Of a DNA stretch of 64,000 nucleotides, positions 16,343-24,174 are shown in pieces. This stretch comes from Caulobacter sp. Root1455 (GTDB lineage Bacteria > Pseudomonadota > Alphaproteobacteria > Caulobacterales > Caulobacteraceae), in contig NZ_LMFQ01000001.1 in the NCBI RefSeq assembly GCF_001426905.1, forward strand, positions 528,204 to 592,203, written 5' to 3'. Both the position numbers and the translations under genes were made by a program. A model generated the notes under the pieces. The model ran no database searches and was not told the origin of the DNA. It was given only the letters and a program-made list of their open reading frames with translations. Positions within the stretch are counted from its first letter, which is position 1. The number at the start of each line of letters is the position of its first letter.

Positions 16343-16360
16343 CTTATCCACGGAGCGCGC

Positions 16361-16524
16361 AACCCTCTCCCGGAGGGGAGAGGGAGGGACCCGACCGCGA
16401 AGCGGTTGGGAGGGTGAGGGGTGAAGGCGGCTAACGGCGTGCCGGCACGACGGCGAGGAGCGTAACCCCTCATCCTCCCACGCCTACGGCGCGGGCCCCT
16501 CCTTCTCCCCTCCGGGAGAAGGTG
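16361..16524. repeat. Intergenic palindromic element (ACCCTCTCC/GGAGAAGGT class)
   Basis: A long imperfect hairpin runs from ACCCTCTCCCGGAGGGGAG to CTCCCCTCCGGGAGAAGGT, with inner arms TGGGAGGGTGAGGGGT and ACCCCTCATCCTCCCA. A related element lies at 63364-63421. Confidence 0.8.
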
Positions 16525-16532
16525 TTCGCGGG

Positions 16533-18317
16533 TTAGCCCCTTCCCGCGTCCCTAAGCCGCTTCCGCTTGCCGCCCAGCGCGTCCGGCCGGTTCAGCACCT
16601 TGCGGTATTCGTCGCGGCGTTCGTGGATCGAGGCGATGACCAGGCCCATGGGCACGCCGATGTCGACCAGCACCGCTTCCGACAGCTGCAGCGAGGCCTC
16701 GATGGTCTCGGGCACGGCGTCGGTGGCGCCCAGCTCGTAGAGGCGGGCGGCGTGGCGGGCGTCGCGGGCCCGGGCGACGATGGTCAGGTCGGGACGATGG
16801 CCGCGAGCGGTGGCCACCACCGCCTCGGCGGCTTCCGGCGAGTCCATGGTCACGACCACGGCGCGGGCGTGATCCAGGCCGCAGCGCTCGAGCAGCTCCA
16901 CCCGCGCGGCGTCGCCGAAATAGACCCGGTGGCCGGCGCGGCGGCCCTGCTGGACGAAGCTGGGGTCGCGGTCGATGGCGATCCAGGGCAGATCGTGGCG
17001 GTCCAGCATGTCGCCGACCAGCCGGCCGACCCGGCCGTAGCCGACCACCAGCACCCGGCCCGCCGGCTCCTCGCTGTGGAGGCCCACCAGATCGGGCGCT
17101 TCCTCGAGCGGCGGCGCCGCCTTCTTGGCCAGGCGCCCGCCGATCCCCGACAGCGTCGGGATCAGGAACATGGTCAGGGTCGCGGCCACCAGCACGGCCT
17201 GGCCGATCTGGTCGGAGACCACGCTGGCGGCCATGGCGTTGTCCAGGATCACGAAGGCGAACTCACCGCCCGCCGCCAGGGTCAGGGCGGCCTCGATCGA
17301 CGCGCGGTTCGACAGGCCGAAAAGCCGGCCCAAGCCCATGACCATCACGCCCTTCACCACCAGCAGTCCGACGGCGACGCCCAGCACCAGGCCCGGCGCG
17401 GCGACCAACAGCGAAAGATCCAGCCGGATGCCCAGCGAGACGAAGAACAGGCTGAGCAGCAGACCCTTGAACGGCTCGATCTTGACCTCGACCTCGTGGC
17501 GATACTCGGTCTCGGCCAGCAGGATGCCGGCCACGAAGGCGCCCAGGGCCATCGACAGGCCCGACAGCGACGCCACCAGCCCCGCGCCGATGATCACCAG
17601 CAGGCAGGCGGCCATGAACATCTCTTCGCTCTTGGCCTTGGCGACCGAGCGCATCATCGGCCGCAGGGCCAGGCGGCCGAACAGCACGATGATCCCCAGG
17701 CCGACCACCGCCGGGCCCAGGGCCAGCAGGTCGCTCAGGTTGAACACCCCGTCGCCCCGGCCCAGGATCGCCAGGGTGATCAGGATCGGGGCCACCGCCA
17801 GGTCCTGGAACAGCAGCACCGAGAAGGTCGCCCGCCCGCCCTCGGCGTGCAGACGCTTGCGCTCGACCAGCACCGGCACGGCGATGGCGGTTGACGACAG
17901 GGTCAGGGCCGCGCCGATGGCCAGGGCCGCGACCGGCTGCTGGCCCAGGGCCATGGCGACGCCGCCCAGGGCCAGCGAGCAGCCGATCATCTGCAGGGCG
18001 CCCAGGCCGAAGACCAGCTTGCGCATCAGCCGCAGCCGCTCCCACGACAGCTCCAGCCCGATCATGAACAGCAGGAACACCACCCCGAACTCGGCCAGCT
18101 GGGCGATTTCCTGGGGGTTGTCGACCGTGACGTAGTCGAGCCAGGGAAGCCTGTGGCTCAGCGCGCCCAGGCCGAACGGCCCCAGGATCACGCCGGCGAT
18201 CAGGAAGCCGAGAATGGGGTTCAGCTTCAGCCGCTTGAACAGCGGCGCGACGATGCCCGCCGTGGCCAGGAACAGCACCAGATCCTTGTAGTCCGCGGGC
18301 GACATCGCATGGTCCAC
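16533..18317 (-). CDS. CPA2-family cation:proton antiporter with TrkA-N (RCK) domain
   Basis: The 594-residue protein has about 12 membrane spans (residues about 10-385, Na+/H+ exchanger fold) including NPILGFLIAGVILGPFG and LFMIGLELSWERL. A C-terminal TrkA-N domain starts at RVLVVGYGRVGRLVGDML (about residue 410) with a Rossmann glycine motif. Such KefB/KefC-like proteins exchange K+ or Na+ for protons under nucleotide control. The GTG start at 18317 is preceded by AAGGAGA. It lies 40 bases after an XRE regulator on the same strand, so the two are probably co-transcribed. It differs clearly from the antiporter at 18693. Confidence 0.9.
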   Translation of the reverse strand: MDHAMSPADYKDLVLFLATAGIVAPLFKRLKLNPILGFLIAGVILGPFGLGALSHRLPWLDYVTVDNPQEIAQLAEFGVVFLLFMIGLELSWERLRLMRKLVFGLGALQMIGCSLALGGVAMALGQQPVAALAIGAALTLSSTAIAVPVLVERKRLHAEGGRATFSVLLFQDLAVAPILITLAILGRGDGVFNLSDLLALGPAVVGLGIIVLFGRLALRPMMRSVAKAKSEEMFMAACLLVIIGAGLVASLSGLSMALGAFVAGILLAETEYRHEVEVKIEPFKGLLLSLFFVSLGIRLDLSLLVAAPGLVLGVAVGLLVVKGVMVMGLGRLFGLSNRASIEAALTLAAGGEFAFVILDNAMAASVVSDQIGQAVLVAATLTMFLIPTLSGIGGRLAKKAAPPLEEAPDLVGLHSEEPAGRVLVVGYGRVGRLVGDMLDRHDLPWIAIDRDPSFVQQGRRAGHRVYFGDAARVELLERCGLDHARAVVVTMDSPEAAEAVVATARGHRPDLTIVARARDARHAARLYELGATDAVPETIEASLQLSEAVLVDIGVPMGLVIASIHERRDEYRKVLNRPDALGGKRKRLRDAGRG

Positions 18318-18357
18318 GTGGTCGGGTCTCCTTTGAAGGACGCCAGCCAGGAAGGGG

Positions 18358-18621
18358 CTAACTGGCCTGTTTCAGTCTCACACCGGCGCCGGCCTCGGCG
18401 CCATGATCGTTTCCGGGCGGGATCAACGCCACGCCGCCGGTCTCCAGCGCGTCGATCAGCAGGCGTTCGGTGCTATGGTGCAGGGCGTGGCGCTCGGTCT
18501 CGAAATCCTTGACCGTGCTGCGCGAGACCCCGGCCCGGTCAGCCAAATCGCCTTGCGACCAGCCCAGCAGGCCGCGCGCGCCCCGGCACTGGGCCGGCAG
18601 GAGAATTTTTGCGTGGGGCAT
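18358..18621 (-). CDS. XRE-family helix-turn-helix regulator
   Basis: This 87-residue protein is essentially a single helix-turn-helix domain: CRGARGLLGWSQGDLADR then AGVSRSTVKDFETER. The start MPHAKILLP is preferred over a start nine codons earlier because GGGAG sits at good distance. It is followed by the antiporter gene and faces the divergent antiporter gene at 18693, with about 70 bases between, so it may control one or both. Confidence 0.85.
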   Translation of the reverse strand: MPHAKILLPAQCRGARGLLGWSQGDLADRAGVSRSTVKDFETERHALHHSTERLLIDALETGGVALIPPGNDHGAEAGAGVRLKQAS

Positions 18622-18692
18622 CTGGCGCTCCCGGGCATCGTCACCCATATTGGTTGAGTACGCCCGAAAATGTTGACCGTCAAGGAGAGCCT

Positions 18693-20345
18693 TTGCACCA
18701 CACCTCGTTGATCGCCACCATCGTCGCCGGCCTGGGCCTGGCCTTCGTGTTCGGCGCCGTCGCCAACCGCCTGAAGCTGCCCGTGCTGGTCGGCTACCTG
18801 GTGGCCGGCGTGGTCGTCGGGCCGTTCACGCCCGGCTACGTGGCCGATCAGGAGCTGGCGCCGCAGCTGGCCGAGATCGGGGTGATCCTGCTGATGTTCG
18901 GGGTGGGGCTGCACTTCTCGGTCAAGGACCTGCTGGCGGTGCGCAAGATCGCCATCCCCGGCGCCGTGGTCCAGATCCTGGCGGCCACCGCCATGGGCGT
19001 GGGCCTGGCCCACCTGCTGGGCTGGACGCTGGGGGCGGGGGTCGTGTTCGGCCTGGCGCTGTCGGTGGCCTCGACCGTGGTGCTGCTGCGGGCCCTGCAG
19101 GAGCGGCGGCTGATCGAGACCGACCGCGGCCGCATCGCCGTCGGCTGGCTGATCGTCGAGGACCTGGCCATGGTGCTGGCCCTGGTGCTGCTGCCGGCCC
19201 TGTCGGGCATGCTCGGCGGCGAGGCCCCGCCGCCCGGCCCCGGCGGCGTCGCCGGCGCCTTCGCGATCACCATCGGCAAGGTCGGCGCCTTCGTGGCCCT
19301 GATGCTGATCGTCGGGCGGCGGGTGATCCCGTGGATCCTGCACCGCATCGCCCACACCGGCTCGCGCGAGCTGTTCCGCCTGGCGGTGCTGGCCATTGCT
19401 CTGGGTGTCGCGTTCGGCTCGGCGGCGCTGTTCGGCGTGTCGTTCGCCCTGGGGGCCTTCTTCGCCGGCATGATCATGGCCGAGAGCGAGCTCAGCCAGC
19501 AGGCCGCCAACGAGACCCTGCCGCTGCGCGACGCCTTCGCCGTGCTGTTCTTCGTGTCGATCGGCATGCTGTTCAACTGGTCGGTGATCCTGCGCGAGCC
19601 CCTGGCCGTGCTGGCCACCCTGGCCATCATCGTGATCGGCAAGTCGGTGGCGGCCTGGCTGATCGTCGTGGCCTTCAAGCGCCCGCAGAGCGTGGCCCTG
19701 ACCATCTCGGCCAGCCTGGCCCAGATCGGCGAGTTCTCGTTCATCCTGGCGGGGCTGGGCGTGTCGCTGAAGCTGCTGCCCAAGGACGGCCAGGACCTGA
19801 TCCTGGCGGGGGCCATCCTGTCGATCCTGATCAACCCGCTGCTGTTCGTGGTGCTGGACAAGATCCTGCCCAAGCTGATCGGTCGGACGGGCGAGCCCGT
19901 GGCCCCGGCGATCGCCGCCCAGCCCCACGGCGTGCTGGTCGGCTACGGCCGGGTCGGCAAGGCCGTGGCCGAGGGCCTGAAAGGCCGCATGCCGCTCGTC
20001 GTGATCGAAGACGAAAGCGAACGCGCCGACGAACTGCGGGCCGGCGGCTTTGACGTGCTGCAAGGCAACGCCGTGCGCCCCGAGGTGCTGCTCAAGGCCG
20101 GCCTGGCCGAGGCCACCCACCTGTTCGTCGCCGTGCCCAGCCCGTTCGAGGCCGCCCGGATCATCGAGCAGGCCCGCGCCGCCAACCCGGCGGTCAAGAT
20201 CATCGCCCGCGCCTATACCGACGCCGACGTCGCTCTGCTGACCCAGATGGGCGCCACCCACGCCCTGATCGGCGAGCAGGAGATCGCGCGCGGCATGCTG
20301 GCCCTGGCGCCGAAGCGGGCGGCGCCGGCGGTTTCGGTGCACTAG
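18693..20345 (+). CDS. CPA2-family antiporter, YbaL/KefB-like, with TrkA-N domain
   Basis: The 550-residue protein starts at a TTG codon preceded by AAGGAGA. The membrane part (about 5-385) carries KLPVLVGYLVAGVVVGPF, ILLMFGVGLHFSVKDLL and ALGAFFAGMIMAESE. The TrkA-N domain begins at GVLVGYGRVGKAVAEGL (about residue 413). The 'GVGLHFS' pattern is typical of the YbaL subgroup. The transported ion is inferred to be K+ or Na+ against H+. It is divergent from the XRE gene. Confidence 0.9.
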   Translation: MHHTSLIATIVAGLGLAFVFGAVANRLKLPVLVGYLVAGVVVGPFTPGYVADQELAPQLAEIGVILLMFGVGLHFSVKDLLAVRKIAIPGAVVQILAATAMGVGLAHLLGWTLGAGVVFGLALSVASTVVLLRALQERRLIETDRGRIAVGWLIVEDLAMVLALVLLPALSGMLGGEAPPPGPGGVAGAFAITIGKVGAFVALMLIVGRRVIPWILHRIAHTGSRELFRLAVLAIALGVAFGSAALFGVSFALGAFFAGMIMAESELSQQAANETLPLRDAFAVLFFVSIGMLFNWSVILREPLAVLATLAIIVIGKSVAAWLIVVAFKRPQSVALTISASLAQIGEFSFILAGLGVSLKLLPKDGQDLILAGAILSILINPLLFVVLDKILPKLIGRTGEPVAPAIAAQPHGVLVGYGRVGKAVAEGLKGRMPLVVIEDESERADELRAGGFDVLQGNAVRPEVLLKAGLAEATHLFVAVPSPFEAARIIEQARAANPAVKIIARAYTDADVALLTQMGATHALIGEQEIARGMLALAPKRAAPAVSVH

Positions 20346-20348
20346 GGT

Positions 20349-20426
20349 CGGGGACATGCACGTGTGCGTGTCCCCATTTCAGGCACGGAGGTTTCGGTGG
20401 GGACACGCACAAGTGCATGTCCCCGG
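20349..20426. repeat. Intergenic inverted repeat (GGGGACA...TGTCCCC class)
   Basis: CGGGGACATGCACGTGTGC and GCACAAGTGCATGTCCCCG form the outer stem, with inner GTGTCCCC/GGGGACAC. Similar elements lie at 26308-26408, 33647-33677 and 63459-63526. Confidence 0.8.
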
Positions 20427-20471
20427 CGCCGCATTGACCAAACGCCCGCCAGCGCCTACTCCCCGAAAATC

Positions 20472-20861
20472 ATGAGCCCCCGCCGCGCCCAGACCCGGAC
20501 GACCTGGCCCATCGCCCTGCTGGCGATGCTGGCTCTGCTGGTCCAGGCCCTGATCCCGGCCGCGGCCATGGCCCACGACGCCGCCGGCCAGTCGGTGGTG
20601 ATCTGCACCGCCGACGGCGCCAAGGCCGTGCAGGTGGCCGGAGACGTGATCGGCAAGCCGAAACCCGCCAAGGGCTTCGCCGGACTGCCCTGCGCCCAGT
20701 GCGTGGCCGTCAGCCTGGCGGTCACCACCCCGCCCGACATCGCCGTCGCCCCGGTGCTCTACAGCGCCCGCATCGAGACCGCGCCCCGCGCCGCCCTGAC
20801 CGGCGTCGCCCTGGCCCGCGCCCCGCCGCGCCCGCCCGGACAGGGACCGCCGACCGCCTGA
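20472..20861 (+). CDS. DUF2946-type protein, first gene of the copper cluster
   Basis: This 129-residue protein has a hydrophobic N-terminal segment (WPIALLAMLALLVQALIPAAA) followed by a short periplasmic part with VICTADG and LPCAQCVAV; the Cys residues fit the cysteine motifs of DUF2946 proteins. The family is often found beside copper or cobalt TonB receptors, but its role is not known. Here it precedes a TonB receptor, a YcnI-like protein and a PCuAC-like protein on the same strand, which supports copper handling. The C-terminal tail is Pro/Arg-rich. Confidence 0.75.
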   Translation: MSPRRAQTRTTWPIALLAMLALLVQALIPAAAMAHDAAGQSVVICTADGAKAVQVAGDVIGKPKPAKGFAGLPCAQCVAVSLAVTTPPDIAVAPVLYSARIETAPRAALTGVALARAPPRPPGQGPPTA

Positions 20862-20932
20862 TCGCCTGACACCTTCATCCGCGCGCCCGGCCGCCGGCCG
20901 ACGCGCGTCGTCATGCTTTCGGGGCTATCTCC

Positions 20933-22999
20933 ATGTCAAAATCCTTCCGCCGGGGCCTGATGGCCGGCGCCGCCTTCTGCCTGTCGTCCTCCGCCGCCTT
21001 CGCCGCGCCAGAGGCCGTCGATACCGACCAGCGCGCCACCGTCGACTCGGTCATCGTCACCGCCCGCCCCGATCCCGAGGATCCGCCGGTCGTGGCGGCC
21101 GCCCGCAAGCGTCTGTCGGAAACCCCCGGCGGCGTCTCGGTGATCTCCCAGGAGAGCTACATCAGCCGCGAGGCCCTGGCCCTGGACGACATGCTGCGCG
21201 ACGCCCCGGGCGTCTACGCCCAGCGCAAGTGGGGCGGGGATGTGCGCATCTCCATTCGCGGCTCGGGGATCGGCAACGCCAACCACAATCGCGGCCTGCT
21301 GCTGGCCCAGGACGGCGTGCCGCTGAACGAGGCCGACGGCTACGGCGACAGCCAGATCGCCGACCCGCTGAACACCCGCTACGCCGAGGTCTATCGCGGC
21401 GGCAACGCCCTGCGCTTCGGCGGGGCCCTGCTGGGCGGGGCGATCAACATGGTCACCCCCACGGGCAAGGACGCCGGGTTCGAGAACCAGGTCCGCATCG
21501 ACGGCGGCGCGTTCGGCCTGCTGCGTGAGCATCTCGCCCTGGCCCGCCGGTCCGGCGACTGGGACGTCTACGCCGCCGCCACCAACCAGACCAGCCAGGG
21601 CTGGCGCTCGCAGAGCCAGCAGAACATCCAGTTCGGAAGCCTGAACATCGGGCGCTCCTTCGGCCAGGACCGTGAGGTGCGGTTCATCGTCAACGGATCC
21701 AACATCAACCAGGAGATCCCGGGCGCCCTGACCCTGGCCCAGTTCCAAACCGATCCCCACCAGACCGCCGCCGCCAACGCCAACGGCGACCAGGGCCGCA
21801 ACCAGCGCGGCGTGCGCGGGTCGCTGGGCGCGACATGGCGGCTGAGCGACGATCTCGTCTTCCAGGGTTCGGTCTATGCGGTGTGGAAGGACCTGGACCA
21901 CCCGATCTTCCAGGTCATCGACCAGCAGAGCCGTAACTACGGCGCCTTCGGCCGCTTCGACTGGGACGGTCAAGTCGGTGGCAAGAAGGCTGACGCCTTC
22001 TTCGGCGCCTGGCGCCGAACCGGCGATCTGGACTCCAACTTCTACGTCAATGTTCGCGGGGCCCGCGGCGCGCCGACCTCGCGCACCCAGCAGAACGCGG
22101 ACGCTTTCGAGGTCTTCGGCGAGGGCCGCGTCTTCGTCACCGAGCACCTGGCCCTGGTGGCCGGCGCCACCTGGGGCCAGGCCGACCGCGACTATGTCAG
22201 CTTCGCGACGCCGGGCGTCTCCACGACCTTCAACCTGACCGCCTCCAAGACCTACAACTGGGTCTCCCCGCGCATCGGCCTGCTGTGGCAGGACGACAAC
22301 GGCTCTCAGGTGTTCGCCAACATCACCCGCTCGGTCGAGCCGCCGAACCTGGGCTCGATGTCGCCGACCAACACCGGCTTCACGCCGGTCGCGGCCCAGG
22401 ACGCCTGGACCGGCGAGGTCGGCGCACGCGGCCATCGCGGCCCGTTCACCTACGACGTCACCCTGTACCGCGCCGACCTGAACAAGGAGATGCTGCAGTA
22501 CACGGTGAACGCGTCGATCCCGGCCTCGACCTTCAACGCCGACAAGACGATCCACCAGGGCGTCGAGGCGGCGCTCGACTGGGCGGCGGCCCCGCGCTGG
22601 CGCATCCGCCAGACCTGGACCTATTCCGACTTCCGCTTCGACGGCGACGTCCAGTACGGCGACAACCGCCTGCCGATCGTGCCCAGGAACGTCTACCGTT
22701 CGGAAGTCCGCTACGACGATCCGCGCGGCTGGTTCGTCGCCCCGTCGGTCGAATGGTCGGCCACCGATCCGTGGATCGACTACGCCAACACCAAAAAGGC
22801 GCCGGGCTATGCGATCCTGAACTTCAACGCCGGCTGGAAGGTCAGCGACCAGGTGTCGCTGTTCCTCGACGCGCGGAACCTGGCCGACAAGGCCTATGTG
22901 TCCAACACCCAGGCCGCCGTGACCTGGACCCCCGCGACCGCCACGCTCTGGCCGGGTGACGGCCGGTCGGTGTTCGGCGGCGTCACGGTCGATTTCTGA
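20933..22999 (+). CDS. TonB-dependent outer-membrane receptor (probable copper or copper-complex uptake)
   Basis: The 688-residue protein has a signal peptide (to about residue 25, AAFAAPEA), a TonB-box-like DSVIVTARPD, a plug domain (about 50-175: GGVSVISQESYI, DDMLRDAPGVY, RISIRGSGI, GGALLGGAINMVTPTG) and a 22-strand barrel ending in VFGGVTVDF with the terminal Phe. The substrate is inferred only from its neighbours: DUF2946 upstream and two periplasmic copper proteins 14 bases downstream. A siderophore role cannot be excluded from the sequence. Confidence 0.9.
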   Translation: MSKSFRRGLMAGAAFCLSSSAAFAAPEAVDTDQRATVDSVIVTARPDPEDPPVVAAARKRLSETPGGVSVISQESYISREALALDDMLRDAPGVYAQRKWGGDVRISIRGSGIGNANHNRGLLLAQDGVPLNEADGYGDSQIADPLNTRYAEVYRGGNALRFGGALLGGAINMVTPTGKDAGFENQVRIDGGAFGLLREHLALARRSGDWDVYAAATNQTSQGWRSQSQQNIQFGSLNIGRSFGQDREVRFIVNGSNINQEIPGALTLAQFQTDPHQTAAANANGDQGRNQRGVRGSLGATWRLSDDLVFQGSVYAVWKDLDHPIFQVIDQQSRNYGAFGRFDWDGQVGGKKADAFFGAWRRTGDLDSNFYVNVRGARGAPTSRTQQNADAFEVFGEGRVFVTEHLALVAGATWGQADRDYVSFATPGVSTTFNLTASKTYNWVSPRIGLLWQDDNGSQVFANITRSVEPPNLGSMSPTNTGFTPVAAQDAWTGEVGARGHRGPFTYDVTLYRADLNKEMLQYTVNASIPASTFNADKTIHQGVEAALDWAAAPRWRIRQTWTYSDFRFDGDVQYGDNRLPIVPRNVYRSEVRYDDPRGWFVAPSVEWSATDPWIDYANTKKAPGYAILNFNAGWKVSDQVSLFLDARNLADKAYVSNTQAAVTWTPATATLWPGDGRSVFGGVTVDF

Positions 23000-23013
23000 G
23001 GGAGGAGGAAGCC

Positions 23014-23523
23014 ATGAAAGCTCCGCTGATCATCTTGCTGGCCCTGCTGGCCGCCCCCGTCCCCGCCCTGGCCCACGTGGTCGCCGCGCCCGGCGAGGCC
23101 AAGGCCGGATCCTATTCCGCCATCGCCTTCCGCGTGGGCCACGCCTGCGCGGCCGGCGACACCACGCTGAAGCTGCGGGTCGAGATCCCCGACACCGTGG
23201 TCTCGGCCCGGCCCCAGCCCAAGCCGGGCTGGACCATCGACATCGAGAAGGACGGCGAAAAGGCCACAGCGGTCACCTGGACCGGCCGCCTGCCCGACGA
23301 CCAGTTCGACGACTTCGCTTTGCTGATGAAGCTGCCGAGCCAACCTGGAAACTTGGTCTTCCCGGTCATCCAGTCCTGCGAGAAGGGCGAGAGCCAGTGG
23401 ACCGAGATCCCCGATCCCGACCGTCCCGGCGAGAAGCTGACCCGCCCGGCCCCGACCGTGCGCCTGATCCCCGCCGCCGAACAAACGCCTCCGATGCCTG
23501 ACATGCCGGGCATGAAACACTGA
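23014..23523 (+). CDS. YcnI/DUF1775-type periplasmic copper-binding protein
   Basis: This is a 169-residue protein. After a signal peptide (MKAPLIILLALLAAPVPALA) the mature protein begins with His21 (HVVAAPGEA). A free N-terminal His is part of the copper site in the YcnI family. FRVGHACAAGDTTLKL and KPGWTIDIEKDG follow the DUF1775 pattern, including the conserved Trp. The C-terminus is Met/His-rich (MPDMPGMKH), another copper-binding feature. GGAGGA precedes the ATG. The stop overlaps the next start by one base (TGATG). Confidence 0.88.
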   Translation: MKAPLIILLALLAAPVPALAHVVAAPGEAKAGSYSAIAFRVGHACAAGDTTLKLRVEIPDTVVSARPQPKPGWTIDIEKDGEKATAVTWTGRLPDDQFDDFALLMKLPSQPGNLVFPVIQSCEKGESQWTEIPDPDRPGEKLTRPAPTVRLIPAAEQTPPMPDMPGMKH

Positions 23524-24032
23524 TGTCGAGAAACGCCATGAACCGCTTCGCCCTCGCGGCCCTCGCCGCCGTCGCCCTTCCCGCCTTCGTCGCGCCCGCT
23601 CTCGCCGGCGACTATCGGGCCGGCGGGATCGAGGTCCGCCGCCCGTGGACCCGCCCCGCCCAGGCCGGCATGAACGGCGTCGGCTACCTGACCCTGGCCA
23701 ATGTCGGCGCCAAGCCGGTCAAGCTGGTCGCCGTCGAGAGCCCGGCGGCCAAGTCGGCGACGATCCACCAGTCCAGCATGGCGGGCGGCGTGTCCTCGAT
23801 GCGGCCGGTGACCGGCGGCCTGACGATCGCGCCCGGCGCGAGCGTCGTCTTCGCGCCGGGCGGCTATCACCTGATGCTGATGGGCCTGACCAAGGCCCAG
23901 GCCCTGGGCGGCAAGGTGCCGCTGACCCTGGTGTTCGACGGCGGCCGCAAGCTGCGCATCGACCTGTCGGTGGAAACCGGCGCCCCGAAGGCGGGAGCGG
24001 ACCCGATGGCCGGGATGCACATGGACCACTGA
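23523..24032 (+). CDS. PCu(A)C-type periplasmic copper chaperone (DUF461)
   Basis: This 169-residue secreted protein has a signal peptide ending in APALAGDY. The copper-binding set of the PCuAC family is present: His82, Met93, His116 and Met118, in ATIHQSSM, SSMRPV and GGYHLMLMGL. A Met/His tail (MAGMHMDH) follows. PCuAC proteins deliver Cu(I), for example to cytochrome oxidase. Together with the YcnI-like protein it would take copper from the receptor encoded upstream. It is the last gene of the cluster. Confidence 0.92.
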   Translation: MSRNAMNRFALAALAAVALPAFVAPALAGDYRAGGIEVRRPWTRPAQAGMNGVGYLTLANVGAKPVKLVAVESPAAKSATIHQSSMAGGVSSMRPVTGGLTIAPGASVVFAPGGYHLMLMGLTKAQALGGKVPLTLVFDGGRKLRIDLSVETGAPKAGADPMAGMHMDH

Positions 24033-24050
24033 GGGCGGGGGGCGTGAATC

Positions 24051-24070
24051 CCTCTCTCTTAGAGAGAGGG
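24051..24070. terminator. Short hairpin after the copper cluster
   Basis: CCTCTCTCTT pairs with AGAGAGAGG just after the PCuAC-like gene. It may terminate transcription but lacks a clear T-run and resembles the palindromic element at 63364. Confidence 0.35.
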
Positions 24071-24174
24071 AGGGGTTTGAACGCCGCCACCCAAACATGA
24101 CAAAAAAGTAAGGGGCGAAAACGTTCCGGGGATGGCCAAGTCACGGTTCGGATTTTCCAACGGATCGCTGCTTC

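Noticed and set aside
16344..16352. TTATCCACG as a DnaA box near the TetR operator
   Set aside because: The last base departs from the strong consensus and no other boxes are near.
18456..20357. A 633-residue open frame antisense to the YbaL-like antiporter
   Set aside because: It is rich in His, Gln, Asp and Arg without domains; it is the shadow of a well-defined membrane protein gene.
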